From Atopsyche davidsoni (Eukaryota; Arthropoda; Insecta; Trichoptera; Hydrobiosidae), in NCBI GenBank assembly GCA_022113835.1, contig JAILWY010000022.1, forward strand, positions 2,418,001 through 2,482,000: 64,000 nucleotides of DNA, in the 5' to 3' direction. Position 1 is the stretch's first letter. Each line of letters opens with the position of its first letter. Below, in pieces: positions 15,058-27,000 of the stretch. Position numbers and translations under genes: made by a program. Below the pieces are notes generated by a model. The model worked only from the letters and a program-made list of their open reading frames with translations, did not search any database and was not told where the DNA came from.

Positions 15058-18000
15058 GTAGGTTTACTTATTTCGCTCTTTATCTTCTTCCGTGACCCGC
15101 CGTGACCCGCCGCTCCCGAGGCACTCGCTATCGCCGCTACTGTTGATAAAAACGACACATCAATATCTATTCAAAAATGCGTTTATTTATTGTTACCCGT
15201 TTGCGTCGGGTGTTTTTTTTATTTTTTTATTTTTTAATTTTAATAATACACTAATACCCCGCTTTACGCGACCCCGTTATGCGCGGTTTCAATACAACGC
15301 GAATTTCAAATTTGCCTATTATAATGTAGTCATAAAAAACAGCGTTAACGTATTTTACAAGAACGTAAAAGAAACGCTACTGCATGCATTTTTCAGTAAA
15401 AATAACATGTAATACTGCATAAAGTGTTCTTTCAAATGATTCGTATTTTTGTATGTATTATTGACGAATTTCACTTAACGCGATTTTTCCGAAACGGATC
15501 CCTCGCGTAAAGCGAGGTATTGCTGTATTAAAATCGTTCAATTGCTTGAACGTTTCGAGTATAAATATTTATAAAGCGTAAACGTTTTGCAATTTCTAAA
15601 AGTCGAATTCAATTTTGCAAACAAACCGACGCCGAAAGCGTTTTATTTAATCCCTGTGACGTATTTAATACATTTGCTAGTCAGCTAAAATATCATAATT
15701 GTAGTTAAAATTATCATTCGTATCATCAGCGTTTGATTATACGTTAATTATGCTATTATCTTTCCGACATCGAAATGATCTTTGGAGAACGTATAATAGA
15801 AGCGGAATATTCCTGAAAATAAATAAATTACCTTTCAACAAAAAAGACGCACCCGCGTGGCTTATCCTGGCAGATCCGGGCAAAGGGGATGAGCAAATTC
15901 TCACTTTCTTGAAACCTCATGAATATTTAGAAGAGTAGTCAGATACTGAAATCCACCCCGGTCCCATACAATATGCAGGTCAATTCCCAAGTCTAAAGTT
16001 TTTTTTTAGTTTTTTTTATATTCACATACTACAAAACCACCCTGGACGCGCAGCCGTAGCGTTAATTTCCCGAAGGCTGCTACATAAAAATCAATCCAGG
16101 AAGCGTGCTCAGATTATGCCTGGCATATACACAAAACCTGGCGTGGACTGTGGTCCACAGCAGTCACCACACCTGGTAATAGTTTCACCTTTGCAACCGT
16201 TCTTCTACCCTGAATCCCGAAGGTCATCCGCTTCGTCCGGCGCTTCTGACGATATGAAGATCTTTGATTAAGTATATAGCTACTCAAACGTAAAAGCTTA
16301 AGGTCTAGTAGTGTCAATATCAGAAATCTGATAAAGATGTGTATACATCGTTTCACAGCTGCGTACAACGATTCAAATTCTCGCTCATAGACAGATTACT
16401 GACCCACGGTGATATAATTAAATACAGCCCCAGGCCAAGTGTGTATTTTGATTCGAGTCCTTCCAGTGTAATTACCTCGATTGTCTACTAAAGGCATTTT
16501 TATTTTATTTGATTTATAAAAATATTTCGATGTCATTCGCGACATAATATCCTCAATCGGTGGGTACTATAGTTTTGAAACACGGTGTATATTAAAATAG
16601 TGTCACGTGTCCTCACGTGTCGTACACGGATGAGTGATGATGAACGCAGGCTCTTAAACGCGTGTTCGCAGGCTCTGGCAGCCGTTTCGGACCCAGCTCT
16701 GGGGCCATCTTCAAGGAGATCTAAAAATACCGAAGATCGTCCCTTTTAAACACAAATACATATGCAATACCTGTCTATTGTTAATATTTCATACTTGCAT
16801 ATAAGCATATTTCGCTTTCACGTGTAGAATTGTAGAAGCACATAAATGGAAGAGAAAATTACCAGTTGTGATTTTCTGAGAATCCGTGTTATGTATGGAG
16901 AAATTTCTTAGCAAACATTAATCAGTCCACGAAGTGTGTCTGCTTTTCGCTTCATGGGCTGCACTTCCACTTTCCTCGTGTTCTCTGTTCCAGGTGTGAC
17001 CTCTGCAGGTACCCATAGCAATAATTAATATGCATCAACCTGTCTGCATTATACTTTCACCTTAAATATCAAAATGAGTAAAAAAGATAGTAGCTTTATT
17101 CAGGTAATCGAGAAAATAACCTTGATCAAGCTATTTTTTTGTAAATCGATTGTGCAGGGATTAAAGGAAAATATTTAATTATTGGGATATGTAGCTTCAA
17201 CTTCATCACGGCAATGCTAGAAAAGGATTATTTATAAGTGAATAAAACGATAAATCATAAAGGTTCGTGTTGCTACAAATTTACCTCAAATCTCTACGGG
17301 CAACAACAAAACGTTTGATTTTCAAATACCCGGATGTTTCCCTTTTCATGTCTTCCGCTTCGTCGAAAGCACATTCATATCATGTACACTGCCTCGCAGC
17401 CCCCGCAGTGCTTCCCAACCTTCGGTATTGTTACATGCATTCACAGCTGAAAGGCACTCAGTCTAAAATATACACAAAATTTTGCAAATCAAAATCACGT
17501 AAAAAAAAATGTGTTGGGCTGCTTCGATTTCCACGAATCCCTGCAAAAAATTTTACCCGTAAAAAAATATGTTATACAAGAAAATGTGGCTTTATAGGAG
17601 AATCCTGAAAACACTGTGTGTTGAACACATCACAGAATGCGCAAAGAACATATTTTCAGTGAAACAGCCATAAACCTACTGTACGTGGAAAATAATAATT
17701 TTTTCTAATTTTTTAATTATTAATTGGGAATCATTGGCTTTTGGTTGTGTCGGTTAGTTTGTTGCGGACCTTGAGAGAGGCTTGTGTGTGCCGCAGACAA
17801 TGGACCAGCCCCGGGCCTCCCCAGCCTCCGCCCCCATTGGCCTCGAGTACGTTTCCCCAACAATCGCATTAGGGGATTCCCCGATCTTTTGTGGCGCTCC
17901 GCCCTTTCAGTGGCCGGATAATGGATGATAATTATTCCTCTCGTCCCCGCGGCGGGCGTTTTATCATAATTAAGTTGCTATCTTGTTGATTATCGAGAAT

Positions 18001-21000
18001 GTGGATAGTGATTATGCGTGCGCAAAAAATGTGTGTTGCCTTCAAAAATAGCAGCGATACAGTTTTGCAACCGATTAGCAATCAGCCGATAGCGTCCTTT
18101 TTTGTTATTGGGTCTAAATCGTATCTTGCAAGGCAAGAGCACTTTCTTTTACTTGTCTCGATTACTTGTCGTAATCTTCTAGGCATTTTATAAAAATCCA
18201 TTTTTTTATGTTTAAATATAAAGTATTACATATTATACCAATTTGTCGTGGATGGCCAAATATTTGCAAGGCAAAAGAGAAAACAGATAATCTAAATCTG
18301 AATATGTTATTGATTTTTGTGAAGACCGTCTCACAGGAAGTACGATTTTGCCTATACAGGTTTTATTGATTGATAATGATTAAGTACATTCATATCATCG
18401 TGATTTGTGTGGGATTCGAACCCACGTCCCCAAGCTTTCATGGCCGGTGCATTAACCACTATTTGCTTCACTCAGTACTTTGTGTTAAAAGTCTAGTATT
18501 GCAAGTCACACAATATTTAATTGGCATAATAAGTACGTTAAAAGTATTGTTAAAAGTTCTTGCTAAGTACCGGTGGTTCGTTGGTATAATTGGTAATACA
18601 CCGGCCATGTAAGCATCCCACACACATCACGATGATATATTTTTGAGAGTTTCTTTAATCAATTTTCAATATTTGAAAAGATGTACTCAACCATTATCAA
18701 TCTAAATCTGAAGTATGACGACTGAAAAACTGAAATGAGTATAATTGCATCAGTTGAGTTGATCCGAATCCGGGATTTCCCCGATTCCTGAAGCCGACGG
18801 GAACTACCCCCACTCGGGCCCCGGCCCTGCCTGCGGGAGGGGGGGCCTTTATTATAAAGGCGATAAAATCTCGCGAGTCTGTTTTAAGTGACGCCTAATC
18901 TACCCCAAAACGGGGGCTTAAATTTACGAGGTCGTTAAATTTACTTATTCTTTGTTGGGGATTCGTTCGTTGCGGCCCGCGAGTGCCGGAAGTATCTTAT
19001 ACTTTGCGGTATTACGCCGTAACTTTGTTAATTATTAATAATCAAAGTATAATCAAACCGGAAATTGTCTGCGCGAGGCCTCGCGCCCTAATTTGATGGC
19101 ACCGAGCTGCTGCCGCATCATCTTGATTTGATTATGCGAACGGGGGAGGAGCAGGACTATTAGCTGGAGAGATTGGTGGGGTTCAAAGGCGAGGTTCCAA
19201 AGTTTTTTTTTTTTATGTGTGGAGTAGTACAAAATAAACCGGTGTTGTGATTGGTTGTGTTGTGTTGTAGCGGAGGCCGCCGCCGCCGCGACGGAGTCCC
19301 CTGACGATGACGACGACTGGGACGAGGCCACGACGGGCGGCGCGGCTGAGGGCGAGGCGGACGACGATGGACGCGTCTACAAGAACCCTCGCAACTCTCC
19401 CTCAGCGCAGTGCCCGCGTGATGAGGAGCAGGCCACCCTGCTGGTGAGTGCCTCTTAGCACCCCTGCATCCCTTGGCTCTCCTACCGCCCCTGGTTCTTA
19501 GTTCTTTTGCCACCCATAGCTACCCTGTATCTAGCTCTCTTGCTTCCCGGCTGCTGCTGGTTCATCTACCGCCCTTGGCTCCAGCCTCCTCCGGCTATCT
19601 TACCGCCCTGGTTCCTAGTTCTTCTGCCGCCTCAAAGCTATCCTACCTGTAACTCTCTTGCTCCCCGGCTGCTCCTGGTTCATCTACCGCCCCTGATTCC
19701 TAGTTCTTATGCCACCCCATAGCTACCCTGCCTCTAGCTCTCTTGCTTCCCGGCTGCTTCTGGTTCATCTACTGCCCTTGGCTCCAGCCTCCTCTGGCTC
19801 CCCTTGCATCCCTTGGTTCTTCTACCGCCTCATGTTCCTATTTACTCTGCCGCCCCCATAGCTACCCTGCCTCTAACTCTCTTGCTCCCCAGCTGCTCCT
19901 GGTTCATCTACCGCCCCTGGTTCCTAGTTCTTCTGCCGCCCCATAGCTACCTTGCCTCTAGCTCACTTGTACCCCAGCTGCTCCTGGTTCTTCTACTGCC
20001 TCATGTTCCTATTTACTCTGCCGCCCCCATAGCTACCCTGCCTCTAACTCTCTTGCTCCCCAGCTGCTCGTGGTTCATCTACTGCCCTTGGCTCCAGCCT
20101 CTTCTGGCTCTCCTACCGTCCCTGATTCCTAGTTATTCTGCCACCACAAAGCTACCCTACCTCTAGCTCTCTTGCTTCCCGGCTGCTGCTGGTTCATCTA
20201 CCGCCCTTGGCTCCAACCTCCTCTAGCTCTCCTTGCTCCCCTGCATCCCTTGGGGCTTCTATCGCCTCTTGTTCCCACTTCTTCTGCCACCCCCATAGCT
20301 TTCCTTGCTTCTCTTTCACCACAGCCTTTTTCTAGGCTTTACCGACATTGCAAACCTAGTTTGGCTGTAATCAATATGTTTGTGCATTTGTGTATTTCCA
20401 GGGTCAGAAGTGCCTGAGGAAGTGTTCGTCTGACGAGGACTGCAAGAGCAAGAAGAAGAAGTGCCTCTGCGACGGTGCGTGCGGCATGTCCTGCATCAAG
20501 CCTGGTGAGTCGCTAAAACCCACCCCCTAAAAAAACCCCGACCCTCTGAATTGATTCACATCGAATAACAGGCAAAGGGTCGGAAACGCAAAAATATTAC
20601 AATTTTATACATAAGATAAAAACGATATTCAGTTTAGCCGTATAAAAAAAATGTCCAAAGGTTTTTGCGGGTTATTTTTTTATAAATAATAAACGATATT
20701 TAGAGATCCTTTTAAATATATAAGAGAAACCCTCTGAATTTAAAGCATATACTTATGTCTCATAATATTATACATGTATATAGCTGAAAAGCTGAAGAGG
20801 TGTGTTCTTGGAATCTGGAAAATGTGGAATCAAAAGAATACAATCCCTCTGGGAATTTAGATTTTTTTTAGTATTATTCATAAGCACTTTAAATGCGCGA
20901 GATATTTAGGTGCAAATAAAATCATGAAAAGCATCATGAAAAAGATTTTTTTTTTTCAGATGATGCTTGCAGATATCTGACTTGTATTTTATAGTGATTT

Positions 21001-24000
21001 GTGTGTTTCTGAACACTTAATCAAATCTTGTGCAGCTAACATAAGTTAAGTGCTTCCGTTGTTATTTTGTGAAGAACGTCGCGGCTCCGAATGTATAGGG
21101 TGTCCAAAGAGAGTATCGGGTATTTGTTAGTTCAGTAAAACAAAAACTGCTTTTAATTAAGTTTTTTTTTTTATTGTTGATTATAAGAATACACAATGGA
21201 AAATTATTTCGAAAAGATGATGTTATGCAAATGGTTACCGTTACGCGTTGCTGGCACTCTTCTAATCTGGAGCAAAGATTGCTGATAACACGCTGACACA
21301 TAGCCCTAGATATTGCTGAAATTTCTGACCTGATGTTTTGTTTCAATTCCTTTAAGTTCGTCAGAGTATTCTTATAAACTCTACTTTTAAGGTATCCCCA
21401 TACAAAATAATCAAGAGGGCTTATGTCGGGGCTTCTGGGAGGGCAGTTGATGTTACCTCTATGTGAAACGACCTTATTAGGGAATAATTCGTTAACAGCT
21501 TCAATTGATTGATTGGATGTATGGCAAGTGTTGGAACCACGTTCTTGAGTTAAAACCTTGAAACTCCTGCAACTCTAGGCCCAAAAATTTCCGCAGCATA
21601 TCGCAATAACGGTCACTATTCACATTCCCCCGATACTCTTTTTGGACACCGTGTATAATAGAAATACCGAGAGAGGCGAGGACGCCCTCGAAACTTCCCC
21701 GAAACGTCAGAGTAACTTTGCGGCTTATCCTGCAGCGGAAGCGGAAACCCGCCAGCGAGGATGCCTTCTCTGAACAAAAAATAACAAAAAAAAACCCGGT
21801 CCGGAGCTGCCGGCACGCAAAACTGAAAGTTCGCTTCCTCTCCGTGAAAAAGAGCCTTTCTTTCCCTGTATTATTTTGCATAGATAAATAACAGAGCGGA
21901 TGTGATAATTGGTATGCAGATTCGGCTCTGCTCGCGTATTAAACAAAATTTTATTTTTTTATTAATATACAATAAAAAATGCGTACATTAAAACCACTGG
22001 AGATGGAATTCACGGAATGCGATCTCTAAATAACCGCTCTTCAATATTGCGTGATGAGGTTTTTTTTGCTAAGCGATTGTGCGTTTCATACCTGCAAATT
22101 GATATTCAGTCAACTTTCTGAAGGTGAAAGTCTATATATCAACTCGTGGACCAAAAAGTTTGGGGACCGCTGAATATAAAATGCAATTATGCTTTTAATA
22201 AAAATACGTCGCCGAGTTGTTTCGGCGAGCCCATTTTTTTTTTTTGTTGTTGCTGTTATGAATTTAATTCATAACACTGTCGCTGTTCAAAAGCGCGTTT
22301 TTCACATTTATTGAAAGTCGCCTGGCTTAATTAATGCGAAACATAAAATTTTTGATAAATTACTTTTCGGAGGGGGGACGGTAATGGACGCGGAGCTGTC
22401 GGGCGGCATTAAAAATTGAATAATATTCCTGAATTTATTCAACGTCCCCTTGATTCATTATACTTTTCAACACACTCGCGAATTGAATGCGAAATGCGAA
22501 TAAATAAACGCGGATTTTGACTGTTTGTATTTCAGTTGTTTGTTCTGTTTTCCACTCTCGTGTCGTGCACACTATCAATAAAGAGATTCTCGTCGGTTGG
22601 TTGGCGAGACTCGCGATAAAGCCTTAAGTCCCATAACCGAGTTTTTTTTTGATCATTTTCTAGTCCGTTTTGCGAAAATTCGATGCACCAATAAAAAAAA
22701 TTTGAATGCAAAAAGTTTGATACATCCCTTCTTCCGACAAAATATATTTTTATTTCTTAAAAATTTACTATTAGTATGATAAATATGTGTTTTTCCGATT
22801 GAAGTGTAGGAATTCGGAGATTCGTCGTGTCCCTTTTCCATGAGTCCTAAACATTTAAAAGTCTTTTTTTTCAATTGGAATTAAAAGATTGAATATAAAC
22901 CTGTGCGATATATTATTTAAAAAAAATAAAAAATAATAAAATCTTTAACAAACTTTGGTTTTGAAAAGTCGTCGTTTTATCCAATTTTTCAACATCTTCA
23001 ATATTTTATTTTACCCTGAAAATGGACGTTAATTAAATAATAAAAAATATATAAATATAATTTATAGTTTTTTTAATGCTATATAAAAAAATCAGCTTTC
23101 GACATAGAAAAATAAAGTGACAATTAAATTAATTAAATGACACGATTTCGCCAAGTAATGGACTGCCGTTTCAAAGCATTTTCCACTGTGCTTCATATTG
23201 ATTTGATAAGACAAGCTTGGAATCGTGTAACTCGCAAAAAAAATAAGAAACCAGCGCGTTTTTTTTCAGGCTCAGGGTCGTAATGAAGTTTCCCCGGAGG
23301 CTGTTTACACGGGGGTGGAATTATGATTAATTCAGCCACCACGGGGAGGGTGGACAGCTATTTGACTTTGGCGTTATGCACAAGCAATCCTCCCTTAGCA
23401 GAAGTTTTCTACGCCACTGAATTGCAAATACGACGTTTCGGTCGGCTTTGCGCTTGCCTAGCTTCGGATTGTCCCCGAACTTTGGCCATTTCGTTAGAAT
23501 AGTTCCTTTTGACCTAATGTGCGCTAACTATTCCAACTCTACAAATAATATAAATTAATTCCCATAAAAAATATTTTTTTTTAAACAAAGCATTACTTAT
23601 ATTACTATAACAATTTTCGCCGGTCTGCTGTGGTGGCCTTTATCAAACAGAGTGAGGTTTCGTGAATTAAAAACGAGCAAGTGACAAATCATCAGAGAGA
23701 GGCCACGATTTTCAGGAGTAATTTAAATATACAATGCTAAAAGCATGCATAAATATTAATAGCACCGAACAAGTTTATTGTGTATACAATATTTAGTCAA
23801 AAGATGAGAAAAAATCTCAAATGTATATCTTTTTTTTTTTGTCGGTTCATATACGAATCGATTTCGTAAAGTACAAGAACAAGATTTTATTTTCGCACAA
23901 TATGAAGTCCGCTCTCTTTGAAAATCAGAAAGCAAGGAACAAGCTTCAAAGTAAGGCTTTATTTTTAGGACTAACGGAGTACTTCTGGAAAATTTATGAG

Positions 24001-27000
24001 TAGTTATAGTTTTTTATGTAGTTCCGGTCAATTTTATGCCTAACTTAATACTTTTTGAAATGGGATTCTGAGATGAAGGCTGCTGTGTTTAGGTATGTAA
24101 GGTTTCTCGGGAGGCTTTCAGTTGCGCCGCTGGGGTTGTTTATTTCATTTTTATTGCTCCGTGGAGCTGCCCGGGCTAAAAATGGCAGTCCACTGTGCCC
24201 ATCAGCCCCTCGGCATAGTGGAGTGCAGACCGCAGCCTAGGACCTATTATTTCAATGTAAATCTTCAAAAGTGTAAGTTTTTCACACTTATAACTCAGTT
24301 CTATGAAGTTTTAAAAAAAAACTACGGTATAACCACAATCAAATATAAAAACACACACCGGTTACGCAAATTCTCTTTGCTCTATTGGTTTCTACGTAAA
24401 CAAGCTATTTTGCAATATTGGTAATTAATTTGATTCAATCGAGATATCGCAAAAATAGCAAATCAGCATTCGTGTTAATCGGGTATAGCAATGCGGATTT
24501 AATTTGTATCGCAAATTAATTTTTACAATTTCTCAACACGTCATAACTCTTTGTAATGCCAAATTCAAATGAAATAATCCTAATTTTCACAAAATGAGAA
24601 ATATAAAACATGCAAAAGGCGTGTATTGTGACGTCACGTCAGCGTGAAAAATCCTGAAAATATATCACTGAAATAAACACAAAACATTGACTGTAAAATA
24701 TATCCATTTCATCGGGTGTGATATTTGAAATTGACATGCAAATAAATACTCATAGCGTGTAACATTATTTGATGTATGATATCTATATATTTTTTTATTT
24801 AATGAAAGTATTTTTTCTATGTAATACGATACGTACACAGAAGTGCACTCCTTGGGAAATTTTCAGTACCCAATCAGCTGAAAAATCAAAAAGGCATTCA
24901 CGCAAAAAGCATTTCCTAGATAAAAAATATTTTCATGGACAATTTCTTCACTTTTGTACAGAAAATTTTCTTGCTATCATACTCGTATTCTATCTTGGGT
25001 AGATAATTTTAAAACACACGCGCTCTGGCTGCTACTTTGTTGCCGAGTGACACCGAAGTGGACGATAGTTAATTTTACTTAAAACAATTTGAATGATATT
25101 TTCGTTTGCATATTACATCACAGTCATCCGAACTTCTTGAATTGAATTGGACTCTTGAAAGTTCATGCTCTCGATTCTCTGCTATTCGAGAATATCAAAT
25201 CTTGAAGCATCCAATTCGAATAAGGATTTCGTCGCAGAAAGCCTCCAAAGAAATAAACCTGAAGCACTATTCAACGCAATTAAAAATCAACGCTTGAAAA
25301 ACCGGTCTGAATCGAAGCCAGCTTTTGTGTTGGTCCCTGAAAGCTCGTCAATTAATGAGTGAAAACTCACCGTAGGGGTTGTTTATTTTTATTTATACTC
25401 TTAAGATATATTTTTTTGTTTCGTCAGTGTATTATATATATTTAATTTATTAAAAACATACGTATCGTTCTTTCAAGCATTTGAGTGCATGGTCAAGTTC
25501 ATTCACTCAGTGTTTTAATTCGAAGCAAGGTTCTATACAGCGAGAGTGGTAGTAGAGAGTATCCGAAAGCTCGTCAATTAACCGGTGAAAACTCACCCCC
25601 AACGCTCGCGGGGTTGTTTACACGAGCGCGCTTTTCACCGGGATTTACAGCCTGCCCCAACCCTCGCCGGCTCGGCTAATCCCGAGTTATGACGCCCCCA
25701 TGAAACCATGTACCCCATGCCGCTTTGATTACGTTTGCATAATCGCATGGAGCGAACAGGTAATCGTAAATATCAACAGCTTATAGGCTGGTGACCATTT
25801 CATCGGACATATTTCTATTCTGGTCCAGTCTTACAAATCTCGCCTCCTTCTAATGCCCATTTTTGCTTAGATTTTTCCTTGTACAATCAGCTGGACCATG
25901 TGTTCCCAAACTATTTTGTCCCGTCGACCCCTTGTCGAGTTTTCCTGTTTTACGTAGACCCCTGCCTTGCTAATATTGAATTTTTGCAAATTCATCAGGT
26001 GCGCCATATTTTATGTCGGTATATAAACATTGAATAACTATTTCTGTTTTAGCAAGAAGATTGACATGACATTGAAACCCTTTTCCACGAGGTATGAAAA
26101 TGGAAAAGCTATCAAAAGATTTCTTGCGATAGTCCATAATGCAGGATAAACTGGGTACAATATGTGTTAGGTGCATTGTGATATTTACGGAATGCCTAAA
26201 TTTTGGTGATGGCCTGCTTAAATGGGATCCATTTACAGTTTGTGGACCCCCAATTTAATTTTTCGCTACCATCGACCCCTTGCAGGGCAAAATCGACCCC
26301 TGGGGGTTGATATTGACCACTTTGGGAACCAGTGAGCTGGTGGATGCATCGTCAGGAGTTCTCTTTGAATTCTCCTATATAGCCACGTTTCTGCCTCCTC
26401 AATTCTTCGCATAGTAGCTGTCTTGAGTATCCAAGCTTCAACTCCACATAGCAGAACTAAGACGACATAACACTTAGTGAATCTCCCGCAATTATTAAAA
26501 TAATTTTTTTAACTCTCTCTACTACTTTGTTGTCACTGTTGATATTGAAGTTGTCAATCAACTCTGCTGGCTAGAATGTTCATGCTTCATGGGACTCACA
26601 CCCCATGACTCCAGCGGCTACTTCACTTCACAAAACATCAAGCCTTAATCAAAGATCAATAATTAACAGAGAGGATTTACGGCGTGTACGCGGGCACTCG
26701 CAAGCGTGGCAATTAAAAGTTTATTATTTGTGTTTAATTCAAACGGACCTAAATCTCGTGGAGTGGAAAATTGCGGGCCTGGGAACCCTCAACCCCCATG
26801 GGGGTAGTTTGAATTGCAACCCGGATAAAAGTAAATTAACCCTGTGGCGTTGCAATTCACGCCATATTTAACTCTGCTGTCTGAAATCCAAAATGCTATA
26901 CAACGGACATAATTTATATATATTTTTTTTTTCCTGCTTTTCGAATACACTACTATACGATTTGTATAATTGAAAACTACCCCCATAATTTAGTACCTTT

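Noticed and set aside
18409..18470. Possible tRNA gene
   Set aside because: A and B boxes are present but the anticodon arm does not fold well and the sequence occurs three times with a shared non-tRNA body, so it is a tRNA-derived repeat.
19507..20417. Series of plus-strand open frames rich in Leu, Pro, Ser and Trp
   Set aside because: They arise from the CT-rich tandem repeat of intron 2; all are overlapping frames of the same unit with no domain and no splice phase match.
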